NCBI GenBank assembly: GCA_029582165.1
Contig: CM055885.1
Location: forward strand, 9,856,729-9,920,728
Length of the DNA: 64,000 bases
Direction: 5' to 3'
Source of the DNA: Portulaca oleracea
Lineage: Eukaryota > Streptophyta > Magnoliopsida > Caryophyllales > Portulacaceae
The position numbers and the translations under genes are program-made. Within the stretch, counting starts at the first letter, position 1. Every line of letters starts with the position of its first letter. Below, piece after piece: positions 49,701-61,724 of the stretch. A model generated the notes under the pieces. It had not been told where the DNA came from. It made no database searches and was given only the letters and a program-made list of their open reading frames with translations.

Positions 49701-52063
49701 ATAGGACATGCCCTTGAATAGTTGTAATAAACACTGCTCTCAAAAGTAATAGGTTTGCCATTTGTTATATACTCAACATCTCATATATTAATGATTCTAC
49801 AGGATCATTTTACATATAAACATTTGACATAGGATGCTTAACATCTACGTCCATTGGCATACAAAAACTATCAAAAGTCTTCAACATCATTATCAAGGTC
49901 AATCTTCTTGATTGATAATGTGAAATGTGCTCATAAATCAATTGAACAAACAATCTTGCAAGCGCTAAGTTGCAAGTTGATAGTAAATATACAAGTGACT
50001 ATCTCATTGATGCATCAAGTAAAGACATATTATATTCAAACGGTTTACATATGGGTCTACAGGACAAACATAAATATCATTTGTACACAGCCCAAGAATC
50101 TAAGGGATTCAATCCCTATCTTTGCTAATGATGGTGTGGTAATTAGTTTTCTTCGAGAACGAGTAGTTAATTAAAACTCATTTGATTAAGGATCTCTGGC
50201 CCTTCAAAATATATCCATATGAGTTCTTCTTGAGATGATTGATCCAAGATGCTCCTATTATGATAAAGTTTTCATCAACAGTAAACTTGTCGTTGACTAG
50301 AGTATGTGCTTCAATTGGGTTAGTTGTGTAGAATAACCCAAGAAATAAGGATGATATGTTTTTCAACACACATGTTTTGCTCAAAGCAATTTTCATAATG
50401 TATGAACACTAGTTGTCTCAATATGGTATTCGTTCTTGCGAATATCTTTGAAACTTAATTAATAAGTTTATTTGAGACTAGCTTGGTGGAGAAAAGTATG
50501 TACACAATATGAGAGTTAGTTCCACCAAGTAGTATTATATGCGTTATTCTGGAGCCTTTAATCAAAGTAGAGTGTCATATATATAATGCTAATATTTGCT
50601 TCCCTCATCAATGGACAAGAAGTAATTTGCTATCACTAAAAGTGTGTGTTGTTTTGGTGTCTGCATGACACATATCTATCACCTCATTATTCATGATTTC
50701 AATCAAGTAAGTATCCATGAAATTCACTTTAAGATAAATATTACATCAATGCATATAAAGCATATAGTGGAAGTGCTTTAATAACTTATTCATAAAAATA
50801 AAAAAAAAACTCCACTTCAGAAGCATATACATGACTCTTGAAAATTAAATACTCCACAGTGAACATGCATTAATCATGGATATCGAGATCATTGATTAAT
50901 TTTAAAACATGTTTATGAGCATAATGAATAATCATATACATATCATTAAATTCTCACAAAGATAGATTCCATCCATATGCTCATATAGTATTACAATCAA
51001 ATATCCAATATACACTATAATTTGTATTGTGCTTAGGAAACAAAGTTCAGACATACTTGGTCAATTAATAACAATGCACTTTGTGATTAGGCATAACAAA
51101 ACAAATAGTCTTATTCATGATACTGAAAAATACTTAATAATTCAATATGATCAACCAATTTCAATAAGTCATTGATATCATATAGTCTTAGACAGATGAA
51201 AGCATATTACTTGCTCTTTGTATGCGTAACATTTTCAATAAGGTGCATACATATCAAATTACATGAATATCCACGAAATAATAGCATCACAGGAGGACTC
51301 ATACTAATCCATAATTATGTACACATCGACATGATAATAATTCCATGAACCCAATAATATATGCTATATTTGATCACCATGCATATAATTAATTTTCTAG
51401 CAAAGATGTCAAATTCATAATGCCCTAACCTAATTTCCACAAAACAAATCTTCATGATCAAATCAAGTTCACAGTTAACACTTAAGTTACCAAAGTTAGA
51501 ATAATTTAATTGTCCTAGACAAAGCTCAATCTCAATCAACAAAAGGGTTGAAGAATAATTAAAACACAATAATTGCTAAAGTCTTTGAACAATGCCAAAA
51601 GAGTAACTAAAAACAATGTGCATACTATAAATAATAAAATCACTTACCATCAGAAGTTTATAAAATAATATCTTATGATTGATAGGTTCACAATATATTA
51701 TGGTGTACAACTGGTACGTGTTATTTCCTTTTCCTTGTTAATAATACATTGCTCAATTTTGTATCAGTCATGCACTTAGATTATGTGTTCCTACTCCCGG
51801 TAGGGAGATTATCCTTTTGAATAATTAGCATGGCTACGACCACAACTATGTCGTCTGTCATAGCTACTGGCATGACTTTGGTTTTGCTCATGGTTTTGGA
51901 TTTATATTAATCCACATTCACTTCAGGGGATGGGACAAACCCAGGTTGAGGACCTAATAATTTAACCATTTATTATTTTGATATTAATTTAATCAGTCTC
52001 AAATATACTATAATTGTCTTTTGGCAATCCATATGACAATCATATACTCTGATTGGTAATAAA

Positions 52064-52460
52064 GTGAACTTCTGGTTCACCAATGAGATTGAAACCCCCT
52101 TTTTTTCAATATAAGAGTGAACTTTTGGTTAATAATAAAACCAGAAAAAATTCTTAACATTAGAGTGAACATCTTCAATAATGAAATCAAGACAAAATTC
52201 TTATTATTGGGTAGAAGTTCTCGTTTACTAATAAAATTAAATAACATTATCAATATTGGAGCGAACTTTTGGTTCACTCATAAGATAAAACTTTGGACAT
52301 ACAAGTGAATTTCTGGTTCACTTAATGAAGGTAAATTTCTACCGTTCTGGTGAACTTCCAGTTCACTAATAAAATTAAATGAAATTTTCGTAACTAGAGT
52401 GAACTTCTAGTTCACTAATAAAATAAAATAAACTTTGTAGGTATTGGGACAAACTTTTGG
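52064..52460. repeat. Degenerate tandem repeat with an inverted-repeat core, part 1
   Basis: About eight units around GTGAACTTCTGGTTCAC (first copy 52064-52080; others near 52113, 52166, 52260, 52303, 52350, 52399 and 52449), spaced about 40-95 bp, mostly near 50. The core folds as GTGAAC-TTCTG-GTTCAC. The array continues at 54267-54395 beyond the solo LTR. Confidence 0.75.
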
Positions 52461-52465
52461 CTCGC

Positions 52466-54183
52466 TGTAGACACCAGATTTTGTACCGGGACAAGTGTAC
52501 AAACCGGGAGCAATAAGAAAAGAGGCTAGAATGAAAGCCAAGCCAATGGGCCTTCCTCAATCAAAAGCTACCGGGCCAACCCGCCACAAAAAGCCTTCAT
52601 TTTTCACCCTTTCCGCATACATGTGCCCACCATTTCGAATCCTTTTTTTTCCACAGGTCTCGTTTGCCCCTATCTTTGGATGAGAGTAAAGTACACACCA
52701 TAAGCTTTCCAACGCCTTTTGAATCGCCTTAATCGGAGTCCAAATGAAAGAGTTATGGTCATTCGAAGTTGCATTTAGCCAGCTACATAGGCTAAGCGGC
52801 CTACACCAACTCCCAGGCCCAGGAACCTGGCCAAGCGAGCAATTCCGGCCCATAATAAAATTCATAGGCCGCTTAGCCTTTGATATTTAAACACCGGTCC
52901 ATTGCTGACTGCCAAGTCAGCAATTCGTGTGTTTAAATGCCATAGGCCGCTTAGCCTTTGGCATTTTATTTGATTTTTGATGCTAGAATCAGCCCCACCA
53001 TCCCTTGATCTCAGCTTTGACATCTGACTCTTGATCACAACGTAGGTCAAGCGGCCTACAATCATGCATATTGAGGGCATGATCTTTGGGACGTGTTCAT
53101 TCTTCCTTCCATCCTCATCAACTCTCATCCACCTATAAATACCCCACCTCTCCATACCATCATCATCAACTATCATCATCTATACTACCAAAACTCTCTC
53201 AAAGTCTTACCTATATCCATACTCTCTTAATCCTTATTCTTTAGTCATTCATCCATATCATCATTCATCCATAATCCCTCACATCCAAATCCTACCCTAC
53301 AATATCCCATCTCCATTTTCTCTTCAAGTGATCAAGAAGAGTTCGGTTTCACATTATACTGACATCTTAAGTGAGGTTTGTTCTTTTATGTGCTAATGAC
53401 ATAATCTATTCTTTATATCACATTGCTTGTACATATTTTATAAAAGACACCATGTCTTAAACATTGCATGCTCATGAATATAACGTTGTGAAATATTTTT
53501 AAAACTTCTCCCCGCTCTTTTCATTTCAAGTTCGATTTTAGTAGAGTCTGTTTTTATAGCAGGCGGATTCGAGAATTCTTCAATCCTTGAGTTCGTAACC
53601 TTGCCCCCAAACTTAGAATTCGGGTTCGTGGACCGGAGTTATTTTCTTTCTTATTTTGGTTTGTCGATTTCCTTAAGTCGACTGGCGACTCTTTCTCTTT
53701 TATAAATCCTTTTAATCATTAAAAAATATGCTTTATTACTAAAAAATAATTACCAATGATTTTTCATTACCATTTCATGAATTGGGGATTTGGCCAAGAG
53801 AAAATAGACCTAGAAAATGGCATAGGCCGCTTGACCTATGCCATTTTCCATTCATTTTCCCTTGGGCCGAGGACAGACTGACCCAATTGTGGAGATATTG
53901 TAGGTCAAGCGGCCTACAAGCCTCCCAGGAAGGCCTCGTCTCTCCTCTTCGGCCTAAATTTATAAGTGGATAAATGATAAATTATTTGTAAAATATTTCT
54001 TGGTAATTTCGAGTATTTTTATGATATAAATAGATTTATAAATGAATAAAGTTTCATCACCTCGAAAACGATTTTCATAAAATAAAAATATCCTTATTTA
54101 AGGATTAAGCAACCTTAGTCGGCTCCCGATCAACAAGTAGCGCATCACTGGGAAAAGGGTCACCTTTTCCGGGGGTACCTACA
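52466..54183 (+). mobile_element. Gypsy solo LTR, 1718 bp, target duplication CTCGC
   Basis: The ends are TGTAGACACC...GGTACCTACA. Perfect duplications CTCGC lie at 52461-52465 and 54184-54188. TATA box TATAAATA at 53134-53141. Six copies of an inverted repeat based on TAGGCCGCTTAGCC or its complement occur (near 52787, 52866, 52944, 53042, 53822, 53900); the first four lie upstream of the TATA box. 52687-52773 shares a module with the LTRs of elements A and B. A TGGCGACTC sequence at 53682-53690 resembles a primer binding site, but no second LTR is present. Confidence 0.85.
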
Positions 54184-54188
54184 CTCGC

Positions 54189-54632
54189 CAATGAAAATAT
54201 ACAACCTTTAACTATAAATATAATATTTCATGAAAAAAAACATCAGTCATATAAAGGTGATGGAATGAACTTTTGGTTCACAATCGATATTAAACGTAAT
54301 ATTCAGTATTGAAGTGAACTTTTGGTTCGCTGTTAATATTTACAATTTATCATATTAGGCAAAATTTAATATTGGGTGAATTACTAGTTCACTAATGAAA
54401 TTGGATGAATAACATGTATTAGTCAATAACATGCACATATCGTTAATACCAATAAATTTAGAAGACTTATAATTCATATCAAACGTTATGGACAAATAGA
54501 GCGAAAGAGAAGCAAACCTGATGCTTTTTAATTCCAAGCGAAAAAAAGCAAAAGTATAATCTTTTGTTGTAGTAATTCACAATTGCAATCCATCAAGTTG
54601 TACTCCTCTCGTTGATCTCTTTGTGCAATATA
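54189..54632 (-). mobile_element. Copia-1 internal 5' region with tandem repeat, part 2
   Basis: Continues the GTGAACTT..GGTTCAC repeat (units near 54267, 54314 and 54379). Non-coding. Confidence 0.6.
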
Positions 54633-54641
54633 TAAAATATA

Positions 54642-55178
54642 GGGTTTTTGGATGCTAATATAAACTTTTGGGGTATTGGACAATAATACATTGAACTTTG
54701 ACCTTAGACAATAATGCACTATACTTTGGGGGGTGTTGAACAATAATGCACTCAGAATGATTTCGGTAGGGACTGACTCGATAGTAATCCCACGTAGCAG
54801 GAGGAGGAGATGACTTATCTCAAAAATATTTAAATTTATGATATGTCAGCTAATCTACACATAAGCCAAGGGAATCAACTTTTAAAAGAGTAAAAAAAAT
54901 ATAAAACACATTTGCAAAAATTATTTTTCACTGAGAGATTGTTGTTGTAGTTGTCTTATATAGATTAGCTACATGCCACAAATTTAGATATTATTTAGTC
55001 AATTTATCTTCTTGGCTTGCTACGTAAGATCGCCACCAAGTCAGCCACCATCGAAATTGTTCTGGGTGCATTATTGTCCAACACCCATCAAAGTTTAGTG
55101 CATTATTGTCCAAGGTCAAAATTCAGTACATTATTGTCCAATACCCCAAAAGTACAGTATATTACCGTCCAAAAATCC
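54642..55178. mobile_element. Mutator-type MITE, 537 bp, 9-bp target duplication
   Basis: The ends GGGTTTTTGG and CCAAAAATCC are inverted. A perfect 9-bp duplication TAAAATATA lies at 54633-54641 and 55179-55187, the size made by Mutator-like transposases. Each long terminal repeat itself contains direct repeats of TTGGACAATAATGCA with CTGAACTTT-like spacers. No transposase is encoded. Confidence 0.88.
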
Positions 55179-55187
55179 TAAAATATA

Positions 55188-55399
55188 TTTTTATTTGTTT
55201 GTAGTCTTCGCCTTCTTTGCTTTGTGATCCGATCCTCTGCTTCTACCTTGTTTTTTTTTACCAAGATCATTATTTATGCTCATGACCAAATTAAAATAAC
55301 AATAATAATAACAATAAACAAAATACTCCCTTGTCATGATAACACTGGCCCTAGCAGGCATGGAAGTTCAGTATGCGATAACTTTGACCAAGAGATTAT
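55188..55399 (-). mobile_element. Copia-1 internal 5' leader
   Basis: Short AT-rich leader between the MITE and the primer binding site. No coding sequence seen. Confidence 0.5.
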
Positions 55400-55412
55400 G
55401 GTGCTGATAACA
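55400..55412 (-). other. Copia-1 primer binding site
   Basis: Minus strand TGTTATCAGCACC lies five bases inside the 5' LTR. It resembles the TGGTATCAGAGC-type Copia primer site with changes. Confidence 0.65.
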
Positions 55413-55417
55413 TATTA

Positions 55418-55656
55418 TGAAACAATAAATATATGAACACAATATAGAGAGAACAATATAGACGAGAGAGATTGAGGCAGGAAAATAGGATGATCTTATT
55501 CATAACCTACAAGGGGTATTTATACTAGTTACATATATAGCAAGAGTCCTACACTTCATATGGAAACAAAATCCTCGTATATTATATCATTATAATATTA
55601 AAGATACCCAAAAAATATTGGTATATGGACATTAACATATATATTATTCTATAACA
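55418..55656 (-). repeat. Copia-1 5' LTR, 239 bp
   Basis: Uninterrupted copy of the LTR split at 12052-19561; plus strand TGAAAC...ATAACA. A GGTATTTATACTAG tract on the plus strand gives a minus-strand TATA-like element. It lacks the GC-rich palindromes found in the other LTRs here. Confidence 0.8.
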
Positions 55657-56310
55657 TTTACAGACTTTAATTGTATAAAAGAAAATAGGTGATGCTAATC
55701 ATGCAAATTAATTTGTAAACCCCCCTTTACCATGGAAAATAATTATTCTTTCATATTAAACAAAATAGTTTATATACACTCACCCACAACAAAATATGAA
55801 AAATACAATTAATGTAAGAAACCCTGCTAAACTTTTAAAACTAAAAAACTAAATTAACTTCATCAATCTTACAACAACATAATGATAACAATAATAATAC
55901 CGAAAAAATCACCAAATAAACTAGAGTTTGTCAATATTTAACTTTGACGTCAAGAAAAATTCAAACCCTTTGAAACGCACATATAGCAATAACATTAAAT
56001 ACCAATTACTTTTTGAAGGCCAAAATGGAATTTAAAATAGTTTCTACATAAAAGTATTCTAATTATTGTATTTTTTTATCATATATCTATGCCATAGAAA
56101 TAATTCACTCATAACTTAAAGCACCTTTGTAATTTTTTGGAAATCAATATGGCTTTTGACTTTCTGACAGTAATTTTTTGTATAAGTTTAGCTAATTTAT
56201 TTTTAGTAGTAAATTATAACTTTAGAATGAACATTTTACAAAAACAATTGTACTACATGATATGTTATATTTTCTTAATGTAAATATTTCTATAATACTA
56301 AGTTTTTAAT
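55657..56310. other. AT-rich DNA, nothing recognised
   Basis: Flank outside Copia-1. No reading frame or known repeat seen. Confidence 0.5.
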
Positions 56311-56734
56311 GGATTATTGGACGATAATACACTGAACTTTAGGGGTATTGGACAATAATGCATTGAACTTTTTTTTGGACTCTAATACACTGAACTTTGA
56401 GGGTATTGGACAATAATGCACTTAGACCAATTATGCTGGTGGTTGACGCAGTGGTTGTCCTACTTTGAGGTGTCGTTTTTCTATTCTTTTTCAGAAAATT
56501 TTTTTGTCGTGTTAGAAAGTACACATAAACAGGATGATTAATATACTTTTTTTGGAAAAAAAGAAAAAAATGACACGCCAAAATAGGACAACCACCGCGT
56601 CAACCACCAGCTGAATTGGTTTGAGTGCATTATTGTCCAATACCCACAAAGTTCAGTGTATTAGAGTCCAAAAAAACTTAAGTGCATTATTGTCCAATAC
56701 CCCTAAAGTTCAATGTATTATCGTGCAAAAATCC
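56311..56734. mobile_element. Mutator-type MITE, 424 bp, second copy
   Basis: Same family as 54642-55178: ends GGATTATTGG / CAAAAATCC, and terminal repeats built of TTGGACAATAATGCA with CTGAACTTT. Flanks GTTTTTAAT (56302-56310) and TTTTTTAAA (56735-56743) match at 7 of 9 bases. The middle differs from the first copy. Confidence 0.8.
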
Positions 56735-58062
56735 TTTTTTAAATTATGTGATTGTAAATATAAAAGTCTACATATATAGTTTCGGATATTCTTATTTTAT
56801 AATGACCAATGTGAGGCAAAAGACTAAAATCAATTTTTTTTTAATTATGTAAACTCATTGTAAGACCATTACTCACACACAACAAGTTTTAAGGCTTTTG
56901 AAAACTATGGGCTAACAAGAATGATAATTTATTTTGAAAGAGTCCTCACTCAACTTTTTAAGGGGAAAAGGATGAGAAAACCTATGAAAAAGACTCTGCA
57001 TGCGAACTAGATTACCGAGTTCGAGGGTAAGGTTACGGACTTGAAAAGTAAAGACATTTGAGTCTGCCCTCATTCATGGAAAGACTCAACTAAAAGTTTT
57101 TAAAGTGTGTTTTTGTAAGATTTGGAAGGGAAGTAAAGTAAAAAGTTACATAAAAAGTCAATCATGCATTAAAATGAAAGGATAATGAACATATCATATT
57201 ATTGCAAAAATCAAACAATTATTACATAAAAAGTATAGACATGAAATTATACCTAAACCCAGGAGAACTGGGAAATTTTGCTTAGCCTCGAATGCCTATT
57301 GTCTTCAATATATCAAGTAACACGTATGGAGGTTTTTGGGATGGTTTTGTGGTATTTTTGTGGTTTGTTTGTGAAAGGAATAAAAGATGAAGCAAGAATG
57401 AAATGATGTGTGTTTGGATGATGAGGATGATAAGATAAGATGATGATAATGATAAGAGAATGATCTGGGATGATGAGAGAGTGATTGTGGAGTGACTATA
57501 TGAAATGAAATGGAAGAGTGAGATGATGATTTTATGAGAGAAAAGGGATGAAGATTTCATTACAAACCAAGGAAGAAATCGTCCACTTTTTATAGGGTTT
57601 ATTATGCATGCATACGCCCATGCTTGAGCTTCAAGATTACATAGTAATCTCAATTGTAAAGGACGGCCACGCGGACTTCCAATGCAACACGTGGTTTGAG
57701 TGGACATATTGGGGTTATCAGGGGGATGATACATCCTCATGTAGTCTGTGTGGTTATTCGGAGTGTAAATGCAACTCTGACTTTAGACGGTGCTGGGATG
57801 TGACATAAGGGATGAGGTGATTCTGATTTTTTTTGGGCTTCGCTGATGGCCTTGCGGCCATCAGTCTCTTTTATGTACGTTGGGCTTGTTTTTGGGTTTT
57901 CTTTTTGCATACGTTTAGTTTTCATGGTTCTTTATGTTGTTTCTTGGTTTTTGGGTTTATCACTTGTAGGCTTGGCTTCACTTTCCTGGTCCTTTATTTT
58001 CTCCTATTCTTAAAGACTACATCAAAACACATATCAAACTAAGAAAAATCTCAGTGTCTACA
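56735..58062 (-). mobile_element. Truncated Gypsy-type LTR (about 56950-58062)
   Basis: In minus sense it starts TGTAGACACTGAG at 58062. A TATA box (57587-57593) lies in the CCCTATAAAAAGTGG context. Upstream of it is a perfect 9-bp hairpin CTGATGGCC-TTGC-GGCCATCAG (57843-57864). Near 57010-57090 it resembles the solo LTR at 53560-53620 (TTCGTAACCTTGCCC-like). No matching end or duplication was found. The open frame at 57282-57740 overlaps the TATA box and 5' transcribed part and is probably chance. Confidence 0.6.
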
Positions 58063-58314
58063 CCGACATCTGAGATCCAACATCATCAATGTCATCCTCT
58101 AAAACTATAGAAGGACTCCGTTATTGCCCATATTCAAAATTTTGAGAAATGAACTCCCGCGCGGTAATACCTTCCCTTAGCATAGCATGAATACGGGAGT
58201 AGGCTTACTGCGTAAGAAAAATTATCCATCATAGAAAGAAATGAGGAAATAATTAAGTACATAAAGCTAAAAATGCACGACTTACCGGGTTCGTATTAAA
58301 AAGTTGTAGCAACT
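58063..58314. other. Short unassigned stretch
   Basis: Possibly the internal flank of the truncated LTR's neighbour or older repeat DNA. Nothing recognised. It is bounded on the right by element B. Confidence 0.4.
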
Positions 58315-58785
58315 TGTTCGGTTGTAATTTTTGTGGTTTTATAAGTTAAGGTTGTCGGTCCACAGGGATGGGTGTGAGGCTTGATTTAGGTAATTGGTTT
58401 GTGTACAAGGGTTTTTCTCAATTGCGGAATGCGGTAAATTATGTAAATGAAAGCAATAAAACTAACATAGACATGATAATAATAAAGAAAGCAATAAAGA
58501 AACCACTTAAAGATGAAATCAATTAAAAGGCTTGAATGAAGAACTAGCATGAACAATGAAATTGGGAATGAGAAATTATACCTTTGATGACTAATCTTCA
58601 ATAAACCTTCAATCTACACTTGAATTTCCCCCGAACAAACAAGAAATTGTGGTTTGGATTACCAAGAATCCCCCAAATTCTGACTAGTAAGTAGAATTGG
58701 AGTTCCTTGACCCTCCTCCCCACTAAAAATGGAGTTGATTGTGGCTAACACTATAAAGCTTGGAAAACAAGTCAACAATGGAGAT

Positions 58786-58849
<64 letters not shown>

Positions 58850-59752
58850 TTGTAAAACACTTCAATGGAAACTTGCTTGAATTGAGAAAGCTTGAGAAAG
58901 TTTGATTACAAATGCTAGAAATCAATGAAAGCTTGAAGAACAATGAAGAACAATTGAAAACTTGAAGAACAATTAAAGAGAGATTAAAGCAAATAAAGGA
59001 AAGCAATTAAATCTAATTCTACTCCTAAACTACCTAGGCTAATTGATTATTTAGGTTAATACAAGTGGGTATTTATAGAAGAAGGAAAAATACAACCCCA
59101 AAACCCTAGAACAATCGCAAAGACGCTGTCACAGACAAGCAGTGGCTCGGGCGAGCCACCTGCTCGGGCGAGCCAGCGTTCGCTGGTGTTTTGTTGCTCC
59201 GTAACCCTTGCTCGGCGAGCGTAAATTTGGCTCGGGCGAGCAAGCGTTCGGGCGATTTCTGCCGACTTCAAACACGCATAACTTCTTCATCCGAACTCCG
59301 TTTTAGGCCCGTAAGATATCGATGGAAAGCTCTCGGTGTATACTTTAAGCTCCCAAAATTTCAGAGCTATCGGAGTTGTAACGAAGGAGTTATGACCCAA
59401 AGGGTGAAGGCACACGTATTTCAAACCTTTAAGTTTGTACCGCTCTGTTTGCGCCAATCTTGATATGGAATTTCCGATTGGTTTCGCCGGCTCGGCTCGG
59501 GTTGACTTGGTTTGACTCGGATCTCGGCTTGGGTTGACTTGGTTTGACTCGGGTCTCGGCTCGGGTTGACTTGGTTTGACTCGGGAAATAGCTCGGGATT
59601 CCCTAAAAACCTTCAATTAAGCCCAAACTTCTTCTAACTCCTTATTTTCCTACAAAACACCAAATCATTATATCTAATATATAAATAGGGGTTAAAACAA
59701 GCAAATATACCTTATAAAAGAGAAGAAATTCGGCTCGAAACGAGGCCGAACA
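58315..59752 (-). repeat. Element B 3' LTR, 1438 bp
   Basis: Homologous to the element A LTRs. It carries a long (GA)n run at about 58785-58847, GGCTCGGGCGAGCC palindromes (59142-59160 and degraded neighbours to 59250), the AGCTTTCC...GTTATG module (about 59262-59352) and a minus-strand TATAAATA box near 59073-59080. Confidence 0.85.
58785..58847. repeat. (GA)n microsatellite in the element B LTR
   Basis: Nearly pure GA dinucleotide run; the A copies have a shorter, mixed GAGA/GAAG tract at the same place. Confidence 0.9.
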
Positions 59753-61724
59753 CCACTCCAACACAAGGGTTTGCTCTCCCCGAGCAAACTAAAAACGAAG
59801 AAAAGGACTAAAAAGAAAAACTAAATACCTAACTCACTTTCGCAGGAATCGCGGATGCATTTAGCACATGCATCAAGCCCTTTAAACCCCCCGGCAGCCC
59901 GGGTGGACGAGGTAGGTCTCGTGAGGGTTTATAGCAACTATACCCACAAAATCCCGAGAAAAAGAAAAAGGGGTGAGAAAAAGAAGTGAAAACCTAAAAA
60001 CGAAACGAAACAAAAGCAGAGAAGATATTCCCGTCCCCAATCATGCACCTAGTTCCCCATCCCGCCTCAACAATCAATTGGAAGAAGTAAGTATAAACAA
60101 ATTGAGACACGAAGGTTGGAAAACTGCCAATCTTTAAGATTTTGAACCAAAACACTTTCTGATGAGCAAAACACCTCGTGCATATGTGCAAGTGGGCTCT
60201 GGTCGGTCCTTCCTATCCTAAACCAGACAATCAGAGTTGTTCTCATGCTCAAGCTCGGGATTATCTATCCTACTTCACTCTTGGTTTTTCTTTTAACCTC
60301 TCTTTTCTTTCTTTTTCTTTCTTTTTCTTACTTTGCTCTTTTCTTTTCTTTCTTTTTCTTACTTTGCTCTTTTCTTTTTTTACTTTTCTCTTTCTTACCA
60401 TTATTTTGCTCAACTCTTTTTTTCCTTTTTCTTGCTTCGCTCTTTTCTTTCTTTTTCAAAACCTACGCTCTTTTATTTCCACTCAATCCGTTTTGTGTCT
60501 TTTAGAGCGTTTGTGTCGGTTTCATGATTTAAATACCGCCTTCGCAAAGGGTTACCTCTCGCCGGGTTTCTCCATACGTGAGTCATTGCACTTATGGGCA
60601 TAGGGTGCCGATCCACCCAAACCAACCCATGACTAGGCCCGACAATAATTATTTAATGCATTAATTAAGAGCTTAAGCAATTGAACAACTAAAACCGTCT
60701 AACTTAGGTAAGAATTCACAGTCAAAGCGTGTAAGAATTGAGGATTCCGCTTTCCCATTCCATGTAAAGGTCTAATAGAGATAATTCATGGCAAAAATCC
60801 TTCCTAAGACCCATCATTATTCATACCGACCGCCTAACCGACTAAATCACCGATTAGACAACTATCTACACAATCGAACGGAAACATCCTCAAAAAGAAA
60901 AACAACTTTTGGGTTTTTCACAACATTTATCCCCTTTTTATTTTCTTTCACACACAAAATATTTTTAGATTTTTGGACACAAACTAAGAAAAACAAAAAC
61001 AAAAGACTCAAAAAAACTAGGTGATCTACCCATGACAAATGAAAATTAGCACCCCCACTCCAACACAAGACATCACAATGTCTCCATCATGAGAAAGGTG
61101 TCACAAGTAAGGTAGAAAACCAAGAAAAGCATATATACAAAACACTTATCACATAAAAAGCGGTGGCGACCCGAGCCCACACGGCTCCAACAACAATATA
61201 ATCCCAACATTCACATTCAAAGGGTTCGCCACCCAAAAAGAAAACCAAGCATGCAACATGGATCATCGATATATTCACATAAAGAGAGTGGAAAGAGGTT
61301 ACCTCGAAGTCTTCAATCAAGCATATTCAATCCATGATCCAAGGAACATCACACCAAGGTTAGAAATAAACAAGAAAAGCATACTATGTGTGATGGTTCA
61401 CATGCAAGATCAAAAGGAAAAACAAACTATACAAGACACTAAAGACTAATGAACTAAGAAAACAAACTAAAATATTTACAAAACGACTTTTTTTTTCTTA
61501 GACTCGAAAACTGGAATGCAAACTACCCTCCCACTCCCACACAAAGAGGTTGCCGTATACTCAAATGGAAACGGAAGTAGGTAAGCAAGCACCCCAAAAT
61601 AAAAGAAAATGACACACACAAAAATAAAATAAAAGAAGAAAAGAAAGACCAACTCACTAGTTATACAAGAAGGGTGAGGAAAGATATTACCTCAAAGGCA
61701 TCTTATCAAGAAATTCACTCCTTC
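59753..61724 (-). mobile_element. Element B internal 3' non-coding region
   Basis: Counterpart of 28980-30941 with additional pyrimidine-rich sequence at 60290-60480. Open frames in that tract are low-complexity Phe/Leu runs. No gene recognised. Confidence 0.6.

Larger units (their letters stand above)
48758..52460 (-). mobile_element. Copia-1 internal region with integrase and gag-pre-integrase remnants
   Basis: Decayed Copia coding DNA. 48900-49180 reads KRGRPAGSKDKSPR and ISINYV-type linker residues. 49180-49700 reads integrase C-terminal pieces (FGHEPNISHL, RTKMGPRR, FPTLWGENKLLDKEI). 50178-50396 is a gag-pre-integrase remnant (LVNDKFTVDENFIII). The order on the minus strand is that of Copia pol. 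50400-52060 is AT-rich with no readable domain. Confidence 0.8.

Noticed and set aside
52466..54183. Full Gypsy element with a primer site at 53682-53690
   Set aside because: No second LTR or internal domain, and the perfect CTCGC duplication brackets the unit as one LTR; the TGGCGACTC match is probably internal to the LTR.
57282..57740. 152-codon open frame on the minus strand
   Set aside because: It spans the TATA box and transcribed start of a truncated LTR; composition is low-complexity Ser/Ile/Leu and no domain is seen.
60178..60603. Phe/Leu-rich 141-codon open frame
   Set aside because: Product of the pyrimidine tract in the element B non-coding region; not conserved in element A.
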